Assembly (NCBI RefSeq): GCF_004337695.1
Contig: NZ_SJXJ01000005.1
Coordinates: 124,001-188,000, forward strand
Source of the DNA: Tenacibaculum sp. M341
GTDB lineage: Bacteria > Bacteroidota > Bacteroidia > Flavobacteriales > Flavobacteriaceae
Reading direction: 5' to 3'
DNA length: 64,000 nt
Below, one piece after another: positions 28,216 to 36,052 of the stretch; within the stretch, counting starts at the first letter, position 1, and each line of letters starts with the position of its first letter. A model generated the notes under the pieces. The model made no database searches, was not told where the DNA came from, and worked only from the letters and a program-made list of their open reading frames with translations. Both the position numbers and the translations under genes were made by a program.

Positions 28216-29829
28216 ATGAAAAATATAATTCTATTATCTGTATTAGGATTCTTGACATATGCTTGTCAAACAAAAGAAAAAGTAGATGCATTAGTAATAA
28301 ACGGAAAAGTATATACAGTAAATGATGCTTTTGATATGGCAGAGAGTTTTGCTGTAAAAGACGGAAAGTTTATTGCCATAGGAAATAATCAAGAAATTCT
28401 AGAGAAATATACATCAGAAAAAATTATTGATGTAAAAGGACAATCGGTATATCCGGGATTAATTGATGGACATTGTCATTTTTTTAACTTAGGAATTCAG
28501 CAACAAAAAGTAGACTTAATGGGTACAAAGAGTTATGAAGAAGTGTTGCAAAAATTAATCGATTTTCAGAAAGAAAAAAGCACCACTTTTATTACAGGTA
28601 GAGGTTGGGATCAAAACGATTGGGAAGTCAAAGAATTTCCTACGAAAGAAAAATTAGATAGTATTTTTCCGAATACACCAGTGTCAATAACAAGAGTAGA
28701 TGGGCACGCTGCTTTAGTAAATCAAAAAGCAATGGATATTTCAGGAATTACAGATGCTTCTGAAACTGAAGGAGGAGAGTTTATTAAAAAAGATGGAAAA
28801 TTAACGGGTGTATTAATTGATAACGCCATGGATTTTGTGAAAATTCCTGCGCCTACCAAAAGAGAACAAATACAGGCTTTAAAAGATGCTGAAAAGATTA
28901 ATTTCTCATATGGATTAACAACTGTTTCTGATGCAGGATTAGACAAACCAGTAATTGAGTTGATAGATAGTTTACAAAAAACAGGAGAGCTAAAAATGAA
29001 AATTTATGCAATGGTTTCTGCAACTCAAGAAAATTTAGATTATTACATTAAAAAGGGAATTATTAAAACAGATAGATTACATGTACGCTCTTTCAAAGTT
29101 TATGGAGATGGTGCTTTAGGATCTAGAGGAGCAGCCCTTAAAGAACCATACAGTGATCGTCATAATCATTTTGGAGCCTTAATTTATCCTCCTAAACGTT
29201 ATGAAGAAATTGCAGCGCAAATAGCAAGTTCAACGTATCAAATGAATACTCATGCAATTGGAGATTCTACAAATTATTTAATGTTAAAAACCTATCATAA
29301 AGTTTTAAAAGGTCAAAAAGATAGACGTTGGAGAATAGAGCATGCACAAATTGTAGATGAACAAGATTTTAATATGTTCGAAAATATTGTACCATCTATT
29401 CAGCCAACACATGCTACTTCAGATATGTATTGGGCTACAGATAGAGTAGGTGAAAAAAGAATAAAAGGTGGATATGCTTTTAAAAAACTACTAAACGTGT
29501 ACGGAAAAGTAGCTTTGGGTACCGATTATCCAGTAGAAAAAGTAAATCCTTTTTTAACATTTTATGCAGCTGTTGCACGTAAAGACTTAAATAACTATCC
29601 GAAAGAAGGTTATCAAATGGAAAACGCTTTAACTAGAGAAGAAACAATTAAAGGAATGACCATTTGGAATGCTTATGCAAATTTTGAAGAAAATGATAAA
29701 GGAAGTATTGAAGTTGGAAAAGCAGCAGATTTTGTAATTTTGAATCAAGATATCATGCAAATTGATATTGATAAAGTACCATCAACAAAAGTATTAGAAA
29801 CTTTTAGTAATGGTGAAAAAGTAAATTAA
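28216..29829 (+). CDS. YtcJ-like amidohydrolase lipoprotein
   Basis: A 537-residue lipoprotein (signal ending FLTYACQ) with an amidohydrolase_3 domain of the YtcJ type. Metal ligands visible are HCH in DGHCHFFN near residue 90, the RIEHAQI histidine and the late Asp in ALGTDYPVE. Such proteins hydrolyse exocyclic or amide bonds, but no substrate is assigned. It is the third gene of the M28-led run. Confidence 0.88.
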   Translation: MKNIILLSVLGFLTYACQTKEKVDALVINGKVYTVNDAFDMAESFAVKDGKFIAIGNNQEILEKYTSEKIIDVKGQSVYPGLIDGHCHFFNLGIQQQKVDLMGTKSYEEVLQKLIDFQKEKSTTFITGRGWDQNDWEVKEFPTKEKLDSIFPNTPVSITRVDGHAALVNQKAMDISGITDASETEGGEFIKKDGKLTGVLIDNAMDFVKIPAPTKREQIQALKDAEKINFSYGLTTVSDAGLDKPVIELIDSLQKTGELKMKIYAMVSATQENLDYYIKKGIIKTDRLHVRSFKVYGDGALGSRGAALKEPYSDRHNHFGALIYPPKRYEEIAAQIASSTYQMNTHAIGDSTNYLMLKTYHKVLKGQKDRRWRIEHAQIVDEQDFNMFENIVPSIQPTHATSDMYWATDRVGEKRIKGGYAFKKLLNVYGKVALGTDYPVEKVNPFLTFYAAVARKDLNNYPKEGYQMENALTREETIKGMTIWNAYANFEENDKGSIEVGKAADFVILNQDIMQIDIDKVPSTKVLETFSNGEKVN

Positions 29830-29858
29830 ATCAAGTAATAATAATTAAAATCATTTCA

Positions 29859-30305
29859 ATGAAAACGTATGTGTATTTATTTTGTCTAGCGTTATTTTTT
29901 TCATGTAGTTCAGAAGATGACGTAAATTTTGATGCTCAAAATGAAGCAGACATTGTTAAATATTTAGCAGATAATAACTTGAATGCAAAAAAGAGTAGTT
30001 CAGGTTTATACTATATAGTAAATACTGAAGGAACAGGTGCCAATCCTTCGGTTAATTCAAATGTAAAAGTAGCTTACAAAGGATATTTTTTAGACGGAAA
30101 AGTATTTGATGAAAGTGCAAGTGGTATTGAGTTTAATTTGCAGCAAGTGATTGCGGGTTGGACAGAAGGAATCACTTACTTTAAAGAAGGTGGTAGCGGA
30201 GTGTTATTAGTTCCATCGAGATTAGGATACGGAAATAATGGAAGAGGTTCTATACCTGGAGGAGCTGTTTTAGTTTTTGATATTAAATTACTAGAAGTAA
30301 AATAA
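29859..30305 (+). CDS. FKBP-type peptidyl-prolyl isomerase lipoprotein
   Basis: A 148-residue lipoprotein (signal ending LFFSCSS) with a single FKBP domain at about 45-147: KVAYKGYFLDGKVFDES, the ligand-pocket segment GWTEGITYFKEGG and the closing SIPGGAVLVFDIKLLEV. It should catalyse proline isomerisation in the periplasm or at the surface, helping folding of exported proteins. Confidence 0.92.
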   Translation: MKTYVYLFCLALFFSCSSEDDVNFDAQNEADIVKYLADNNLNAKKSSSGLYYIVNTEGTGANPSVNSNVKVAYKGYFLDGKVFDESASGIEFNLQQVIAGWTEGITYFKEGGSGVLLVPSRLGYGNNGRGSIPGGAVLVFDIKLLEVK

Positions 30306-30318
30306 ATAGTCCAAGCTC

Positions 30319-30807
30319 ATGAAATTTTTAAGAATACACCTTGTTCTATTGTTTGCTTTTACAAATTTATACAGTCAAACTACCGAGAAAGAAGCTTTAA
30401 AAAAGTTATCATTTATCATAGGAAATTGGGAAGGTAAATCTATTTCTTACAATGATAACAATGAAACTAAAGAAGTTGCTGTAGTTGAAAACGTTCAGTA
30501 TATAATGGATGGAAATTTAATATCATTAGATGTTAAATCTCCTTGGATTGCTTTGCATACTATAATTAGTTACAGTACTAAGGATAAAAAGTATTATTAT
30601 TATCCGTTTTCAAAAGAAGGAAACAAAAAAGGATATGAGGGCAGGATAGAAGGAGATCGTTTTTTAGTTTATTTTAACGCATCAGGACGATTAACTTTTA
30701 CAAGAACAGCTAAAGGAGAGTTTCATGAGTATGGAGAGAAGCTTGTAGACGGAAAATGGAAAAAATATTTTGAAGATATTTTGCAACCTAAAGCTTCTAA
30801 AAAATAA
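30319..30807 (+). CDS. Secreted DUF1579-like protein
   Basis: A 162-residue exported protein (signal ending TNLYSQ) with a lipocalin-like beta fold suggested by FIIGNWEGKSISYN followed by regular strands. It resembles DUF1579-type proteins, but I am not certain of the family. It lies 13 bp after the FKBP gene and closes the run starting at 26410. Confidence 0.55.
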   Translation: MKFLRIHLVLLFAFTNLYSQTTEKEALKKLSFIIGNWEGKSISYNDNNETKEVAVVENVQYIMDGNLISLDVKSPWIALHTIISYSTKDKKYYYYPFSKEGNKKGYEGRIEGDRFLVYFNASGRLTFTRTAKGEFHEYGEKLVDGKWKKYFEDILQPKASKK

Positions 30808-30874
30808 ATTTAAATAAAAATGCATCTTTTTTATTCTTCTAAAGTCTACTTATAGAATATTAAAATAAAGTAAT

Positions 30875-30979
30875 ATGAACTATAAAGGAGAATGCACATG
30901 TACATGTGAAGGATGCAAAACAGGAAGTTGTGCTAATTGCACTTGTGAAAACTGTACTTGCAACAACTGTAATTGTTAA
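30875..30979 (+). CDS. Cysteine-rich metallothionein-like peptide
   Basis: A 34-residue ORF with 11 cysteines (one third of the protein), at positions 7, 9, 11, 14, 19, 22, 24, 27, 29, 32 and 34, in CxC and CxxC spacing such as CTCENCTCNNCNC. It has no histidine or aromatic residue except Tyr3. Such composition predicts thiolate metal clusters (Zn, Cu or Cd) as in metallothioneins, but I do not recognise a specific family. It sits 155 bp upstream of sigZ, which itself has a cysteine-rich C-terminus, suggesting a metal or thiol-stress context. Confidence 0.7.
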   Translation: MNYKGECTCTCEGCKTGSCANCTCENCTCNNCNC

Positions 30980-31134
30980 CAAAACAATTTTATAGGTTAT
31001 TAAACTGAATAATTTTCAGTAACTTTTAAAATGAAAAAGGTCAACAAGCGCTTTTCAAATGGTAGTTTGAAATAAATACTGTTTGAAAAGTCTTGATTGA
31101 CTAATTTGTAAAGTATAGATTCACATAAATAGTT

Positions 31135-31677
31135 ATGACCACAAAAGAAGTTTGGGTTACTTATCATAAAGATTTAAAACAATTCATTTTTAGTAAAGTT
31201 AAAGACGAAATGACTACTGATGACTTGTTACAGGATGTTTTTATTACAATACACACAAAACTTGAAGATTTAAAAGATACTGCAAAGTTAAAATCTTGGG
31301 TGTATGCTATTGCTAGAAATAAGATTATAGATTCTTTCAAAAAAAATAAAAAGACTGTTGAAATTTTAGAATTTAAAACAGAAGGAGAAGTAGAAGAAAT
31401 TCCAGTACACACAGAAAAAGATTGTTTGGGAGGAATTATAAAAAACTTACCATTAAAATATAGAACTCCGTTGTTTTTGTCAGATATAAGAGGTGTTAAA
31501 CAACAAGACATTGCAGAACAGTTAAATTTACCATTGTCAACAGTAAAATCACAAATACAAAGAGCACGAAAAATGATTGCTCAAGGTTTTATAGATTGTT
31601 GTGGGTATACTTTTAATAAAAAAGGTAAATTAGTAGGTGAATTGAAAGACCGAAAAGATTGTAGGGTCTGTAATTAA
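31135..31677 (+). CDS. sigZ: RNA polymerase sigma factor SigZ
   Basis: A 180-residue ECF-type sigma factor of the SigZ family. Region 2 covers about 5-75 (DDLLQDVFITIHTKL) and region 4 about 100-150 (TPLFLSDIRGVKQQDIAEQL, LPLSTVKSQIQRARK). The C-terminal extension carries four Cys in CC...CxxC arrangement (residues about 160 and 176-179), a possible metal or redox sensor. No anti-sigma gene is adjacent. The same reading frame continues after its stop codon into a Crp/Fnr-like gene. Confidence 0.88.
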   Translation: MTTKEVWVTYHKDLKQFIFSKVKDEMTTDDLLQDVFITIHTKLEDLKDTAKLKSWVYAIARNKIIDSFKKNKKTVEILEFKTEGEVEEIPVHTEKDCLGGIIKNLPLKYRTPLFLSDIRGVKQQDIAEQLNLPLSTVKSQIQRARKMIAQGFIDCCGYTFNKKGKLVGELKDRKDCRVCN

Positions 31678-31767
31678 AAAGTAGAAATAATTAAAACAAA
31701 TATCACCGATATTAATAAGATAACAGCTTTATTTAATGGAGTAGAGCTGTCTAATGTAGAAGAAGGA

Positions 31768-32283
31768 TTGATTCTTCAAAAATTTCAAGAAATAACAGTT
31801 CAAAAAAATGATTTACTAGTAAGGCATAACGAAACAATTCAATACCAGTATTATGTGGTTAAAGGTTGTTTAAGAACTTATTTTATTGACGAATCAGGAA
31901 AAGAACACACCATTCAGTTTGCTATTGAAGATTGGTGGATTAGTGACTACATTGCTTATTTTGGAAATAGAAAAACAGTTTTTAATATAGAGTGTATAAA
32001 AGAAGCATTATTGCTTAGAATAAAGAAAGATGACTTAGAAGAAATTTACAATAAAGTTCCGCAAATAGAGCGTTTTTTCAGAAAAAAAATAGAAAAAGCA
32101 TTTGTGAGACAAGAGTTAAGAATCCTTGGAAATTTAACGCAAACAGCAAAAGAACGTTATTTACTTTTTTTAGAAACCTACCCGCTTATAGAAAAGAATA
32201 TAAAAAACTATCATATAGCTTCTTATTTAGGTATTACTACGGAGAGTTTAAGTAGAATACGTAAAGAAATAGCAGTTAATTAA
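31768..32283 (+). CDS. Crp/Fnr-family regulator (start unclear)
   Basis: A cyclic-nucleotide-binding-like domain (about 1-115) followed by a helix-turn-helix with YHIASYLGITTESLSRIRKEI. The first conventional start is TTG at 31768, giving 171 residues, but the frame is open back to the sigZ stop at 31675 and the preceding 30 codons read like the missing family N-terminus, with no ATG, GTG or TTG among them. An ATA at 31687 is where the family would start. It is either translated from a rare start or damaged. It is a paralogue of the genes at 33186 and 45005. Confidence 0.75.
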   Translation: MILQKFQEITVQKNDLLVRHNETIQYQYYVVKGCLRTYFIDESGKEHTIQFAIEDWWISDYIAYFGNRKTVFNIECIKEALLLRIKKDDLEEIYNKVPQIERFFRKKIEKAFVRQELRILGNLTQTAKERYLLFLETYPLIEKNIKNYHIASYLGITTESLSRIRKEIAVN

Positions 32284-32358
32284 TTTTCTTATCATACATC
32301 ATTTTTTATAAATAGAACTCGAAGTAATTTCGAATTATAATAACATACCTTAATAATT

Positions 32359-33033
32359 ATGAAAAAAGTTTTATTTGTATTAACAAGTCACGATAAATTA
32401 GGAAACACTGATAAGAAAACAGGTTTTTGGGTTGAAGAATTTGCTTCTCCATACTATTATTTAGCTGATAATAATGTAGATGTAACATTAGCATCTCCAA
32501 AAGGAGGTCAGCCTCCAATTGATCCTAGTAGTGAATTACCAGATTTTCAAACTCCAGCTACAGAAAGATTTAATGAAGATAAAGCACTTCAAGAGAAGTT
32601 AGCCAATACACATACATTAGAAAGTGTAAATGAAGCTGATTATGATGCTGTTTTTTATCCAGGAGGACATGGTCCTTTATGGGATTTAGCTGAAGATAAA
32701 AATTCAATTAATTTAATAGAGCGTTTTTATACAAACAATAAGCCAGTAGCAGCAGTTTGTCATGCACCAGCAGTACTGAAAAACACAAAGGTTGAAGGAG
32801 AATACATTGTAAAAGGAAAAAATGTAACAGGGTTTAGTAACACAGAAGAAGATGCTGTACAGCTTACAGAAATTGTTCCTTTTTTAGTTGAAAATATGTT
32901 ACAAGAAAATGGAGGGACTTATTCAAAGTCGGAAGATTGGCATCCGTACGCTGTAGAAGATGGAAACTTAATTACAGGGCAAAATCCGGCTTCATCTGAA
33001 CTTGTAGCTGAACATTTATTAAAGATGTTATAA
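32359..33033 (+). CDS. DJ-1/PfpI-family protein (Hsp31-like)
   Basis: A 224-residue cytoplasmic class I glutamine-amidotransferase-like protein of the Hsp31/DJ-1 group. The nucleophilic Cys lies in AVCHAPAVL and the oxyanion region in YPGGHGPLWDL. Related proteins act as glyoxalase III or protein deglycases/chaperones. It is flanked by two Crp/Fnr paralogues on the same strand, which may regulate it. A terminator follows. Confidence 0.88.
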   Translation: MKKVLFVLTSHDKLGNTDKKTGFWVEEFASPYYYLADNNVDVTLASPKGGQPPIDPSSELPDFQTPATERFNEDKALQEKLANTHTLESVNEADYDAVFYPGGHGPLWDLAEDKNSINLIERFYTNNKPVAAVCHAPAVLKNTKVEGEYIVKGKNVTGFSNTEEDAVQLTEIVPFLVENMLQENGGTYSKSEDWHPYAVEDGNLITGQNPASSELVAEHLLKML

Positions 33034-33062
33034 TTTAGATTGAAATATTAGAAAAAATAATT

Positions 33063-33092
33063 AAGAGTGAACTTTATGTTTGCTCTTTTTTT
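33063..33092 (+). terminator. Intrinsic terminator
   Basis: The stem AAGAGTGAAC / GTTTGCTCTT (33063-33087, two G-U pairs) with a TTTAT loop is followed by T residues. Confidence 0.7.
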
Positions 33093-33185
33093 ATGAGGGT
33101 GAGTTGGTGAAAAAAACTTATATAAATAGATAAATTGTATATTGAAATTTAAATATATTGTGTCCAACAAGAACTAACAAATTTC

Positions 33186-33767
33186 ATGGAAATACATCCG
33201 TTTATTTCACACATAAATAATATTGTATCATTAACTTCAAAAGAGGAAGAAATACTTTTAGAAAAAACAAAATATAGAAAATATCTAAAAGACCAATATA
33301 TTGTTCAGCAAGGAGATGTGTGTAAGCATATAAACTTTATCATAAAAGGATGTACAAAAACTTTTCATTTAACGAATGATGGGCAAGAGCACATTATTTT
33401 ATTCTCTATAGAAGATTGGTGGAGCGCAGATATGGGAAGTTTTATTACAGAAACACCAGCTGATTATAGTGTGCAATGTGTAGAGAATACAGATGTAATT
33501 CAGATAGAAAAATCCATTATAGAAGATTTGTATACTGAAATTCCGAAGTTAGAGCGTTTTTTTAGAATCATTACACAGAGAGCTTTAGTATCTTCAAGAA
33601 AAAGAATTGTAAGAGGTTTCAGTAAAACAGCAAAAGAAAGATATTTGATCTTTAAACAAAGTTATCCGGAATTAGAAAAAAGAGTACCACAATATATGGT
33701 TGCTTCATATTTAGGAATTACTAAAGAATTTTTAAGTAAGATAAAAAGGCAAATAGCTAAAGAGTAG
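33186..33767 (+). CDS. Crp/Fnr-family regulator
   Basis: A 193-residue complete Crp/Fnr-like protein: cNMP-binding-type beta roll (about 15-115), dimer helix and HTH (MVASYLGITKEFLSKIKRQI). The cAMP-contacting residues of true Crp are not evident, so the ligand is unknown. It shares IEDWW and FSKTAKERYL-like segments with the gene at 31768. It is monocistronic with an inverted repeat after it. Confidence 0.85.
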   Translation: MEIHPFISHINNIVSLTSKEEEILLEKTKYRKYLKDQYIVQQGDVCKHINFIIKGCTKTFHLTNDGQEHIILFSIEDWWSADMGSFITETPADYSVQCVENTDVIQIEKSIIEDLYTEIPKLERFFRIITQRALVSSRKRIVRGFSKTAKERYLIFKQSYPELEKRVPQYMVASYLGITKEFLSKIKRQIAKE

Positions 33768-33787
33768 TTTTTGATTGTTTCATCAGT

Positions 33788-33823
33788 ACAAAAGAAAAGT
33801 TAAACTAGTTTAACTTCCTTTTG
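33788..33823. terminator. Inverted repeat, possible terminator
   Basis: A long near-perfect inverted repeat centred at about 33805 (AAAGTTAAAC / GTTTAACTT) lies after the Crp/Fnr gene. The T run on the plus strand is short, so it could instead be a regulatory palindrome before the YceI gene. Confidence 0.4.
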
Positions 33824-33891
33824 TAAACTAGTTCATTTTTTACAATTGTTAAGTTATAGAAATTTGTATCACTAATTTTTAATTTAACAAG

Positions 33892-34473
33892 ATGAAAAAA
33901 ATAATCAGAAATAGTATAGGTATTTTATTAGTAGCATTTACAGCATTTTCTTTTACTTCTATTAAAGAAATTAAAAGAGAAATAGATGCTGCTAATAGCA
34001 AAGTAACTTGGAAAGCATACAAAGTTGCAGGTTCTCATTTCGGAGAAGTGAAAATTAAATCAGGAGATCTACTTTTTGATGGAGATAAATTGACAGGAGG
34101 TTCTGTAACTATTGATATGACTTCAATTGGAACTTTAGACTTATCTGGAGAATATAAAAATAAGTTAGATGGACATTTAAAGTCGGGTGATTTTTTTGGA
34201 GTTGATAAACACAATACCTCAAAGATTGTATTTACAAAAGTAAAATCAACAGGAAAAAATGCATACAAGGTTAAAGGAGATTTAACAATTAAAGGAAAAA
34301 CTCATGAAGTAGCTTTTACTATTTCTGTATACGGAAGTAAAGCAACTGCAAATTTAAAGGTAGATAGAACTAAGTATGATATCAAATATGGTTCAGCTAG
34401 TTTTTTTGACGGATTAAAAGACAAAGCTATTTATGATGAATTTGATTTAGTAGTTGATTTACAGTTAAAGTAA
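33892..34473 (+). CDS. YceI-family periplasmic lipid-binding protein
   Basis: A 193-residue exported protein (signal about 1-23) with the YceI lipocalin-like barrel: NSKVTWKAYKVAGSHFGEVK, GGSVTIDMTSI and the closing FDLVVDLQLK. Members bind isoprenoid or fatty amide ligands in the periplasm. Monocistronic with a good terminator. Confidence 0.9.
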   Translation: MKKIIRNSIGILLVAFTAFSFTSIKEIKREIDAANSKVTWKAYKVAGSHFGEVKIKSGDLLFDGDKLTGGSVTIDMTSIGTLDLSGEYKNKLDGHLKSGDFFGVDKHNTSKIVFTKVKSTGKNAYKVKGDLTIKGKTHEVAFTISVYGSKATANLKVDRTKYDIKYGSASFFDGLKDKAIYDEFDLVVDLQLK

Positions 34474-34507
34474 ATAATAAATTATATCAGCAAATTTATA
34501 AATTATC

Positions 34508-34547
34508 AAAAAGCGACTTTAGTTTTAAAAATTAAAGTCGCTTTTTG
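34508..34547. terminator. Bidirectional intrinsic terminator
   Basis: The stem AAAAAGCGACTTTA / TAAAGTCGCTTTTT (34508-34546) serves the YceI gene and the convergent membrane-protein gene. Confidence 0.85.
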
Positions 34548-34559
34548 TTACACTAATTT

Positions 34560-35519
34560 TTAAGTAAAATTATGAAAAGCAATATTTAACTCTTTGATTT
34601 TATTAATAGAATCTTCTTCTCTTTTCATCTTAGAATTCATCATACTAACTTTAATTTTCTTGTGATATATAGTGTGAATTTCAAAAAGAATAGTTTTGTT
34701 TTCGTACTTTTTAGTGATACTATTTATATGATTTATAGGGATAACTTTTTTAAAAGGAAGATATACACTTTTGATAATTAAATGTTCATCAGTTCTTTCA
34801 AAATAAGCACTATTTGATGAAGTAATAAGTAGTAAAAAAGAACTTAGTAGAGATAGTAAAATGAATTCTGGTACCTTTAAAAAGCCGAAAAACGCTAGGT
34901 CAATTAAAGAAATAACAAAAACAGTTATTGAAATTATTAATAAAACACGTATTATTTTAGCTGAAATAGGTATTGGAAGACTTTTATGTGTAGCTTCAAT
35001 ATGTTGATAGTCTGTTTGTAGCGAAAAATCTGAAACATCTTTGCCTTGATGAAATTTTTGATCTAAAAACCAACGAATTTTCCAAAAATTGGTATTATAA
35101 TTTTCTTTAAAAGAAATTGTTTTTCCATTCTTTAAATATATGATGATCCCTTCTTCGGGCATTGATAGCAAAAAGAATCTTCCTTTTATCATAGCATACA
35201 AGTCTACACGTAAAATTTCATCGTAAGTATAAAACAATCGTCCCTTTTTTATGCCTTCCTCGTTCACTTCAAAAAAGCTTGCTGAAGAAATAAACTTGTA
35301 AATTCCAAAAATAACAAACACCATAAAACCTCTTAAAAAAATAGCTATTTCTTCATGGCGAAAAAGATTGATACTTAAAAATGCTAGAACAGACAGCATA
35401 AAAAGAATGAAAAAGATTAAAAAAGGCTTGATAGTACTTTTAATGCTATTCCCTCTTTCTTTTTTTATAGTTATAGCTTTTGTTTCTTTCTTATTTCTTT
35501 TCAAGATTTGCCACAGCAT
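34560..35519 (-). CDS. Unknown membrane protein with two beta-rich soluble parts
   Basis: A 319-residue protein with hydrophobic pairs at about 30-75 and 185-235, each followed by a soluble beta-rich stretch (FFEVNEEGIKKGRLFYTYDEI and YFERTDEHLIIKSVYLPFKK). The repeated two-helix plus PH-like layout resembles bacterial PH-domain membrane proteins, but I cannot assign a family. The N-terminus is very basic. It is a single gene. Confidence 0.6.
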   Translation of the reverse strand: MLWQILKRNKKETKAITIKKERGNSIKSTIKPFLIFFILFMLSVLAFLSINLFRHEEIAIFLRGFMVFVIFGIYKFISSASFFEVNEEGIKKGRLFYTYDEILRVDLYAMIKGRFFLLSMPEEGIIIYLKNGKTISFKENYNTNFWKIRWFLDQKFHQGKDVSDFSLQTDYQHIEATHKSLPIPISAKIIRVLLIISITVFVISLIDLAFFGFLKVPEFILLSLLSSFLLLITSSNSAYFERTDEHLIIKSVYLPFKKVIPINHINSITKKYENKTILFEIHTIYHKKIKVSMMNSKMKREEDSINKIKELNIAFHNFT

Positions 35520-36052
35520 GACTAAAAGTTTTGGTGATTTCCGTTATGATTTCCTACTGTTTTTTATTTTAGAGTAGAAACTTTCAGTCAATAAAAATAA
35601 GTAAATCAGATTTAAATAGAGAAAACTTTGAAAGTCCTACTTTGTTTTTAGGTACTGATTTTAACAAATGATAATCCTTTACAGTTATGACTAATTTCAG
35701 AAAGAAGAATAGTAAAAAGAATGTTTTCCTAATGACAAATTGATTTCTTTTTGGGGCTGGAAATACCTGCCATTTAAACTAATGATAAAAGGAATAGGTT
35801 TTTCATCATGATCTTCAACTATATAAAAACAAGACAACACCTTTTTGTTTTGCAGATATTAATTTTAAGGGATTATTTTAAGATCAGTTAAAAAAGATGT
35901 TGTGCTTTTTGTTTACTTTACTAAAATATAGAGAGATAATTAAAAAAGCATTATATATTCATCATTTGCACTGAAATGAATATATAATGCTTAAAAAAAG
36001 TATATACGATCTTTTGAATTAGATATTTATAATGGGTTTTTTGAAGAGGTTC
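35520..36052. other. Intergenic region with possible gene remnant and terminator
   Basis: A minus-strand frame open from 35857 down to a stop at 35697 reads like protein (contains YIVEDHDEKPIPFIISLNG) but has no ATG, so it may be a gene remnant. A strong inverted repeat GCATTATATATTCAT / ATGAATATATAATGC (35948-35990) bordered by A and T runs terminates the YgiQ gene. Nothing else is recognisable. Confidence 0.4.
35948..35990 (-). terminator. Intrinsic terminator after the YgiQ gene
   Basis: A 15-bp perfect stem with a 13-base loop and a T run on the minus strand, about 60 bp after the YgiQ stop codon. Confidence 0.75.

Noticed and set aside
31164..31511. Minus-strand 115-codon ORF opposite sigZ
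   Set aside because: sigZ is well supported in the plus direction, and the reverse frame has no family features.
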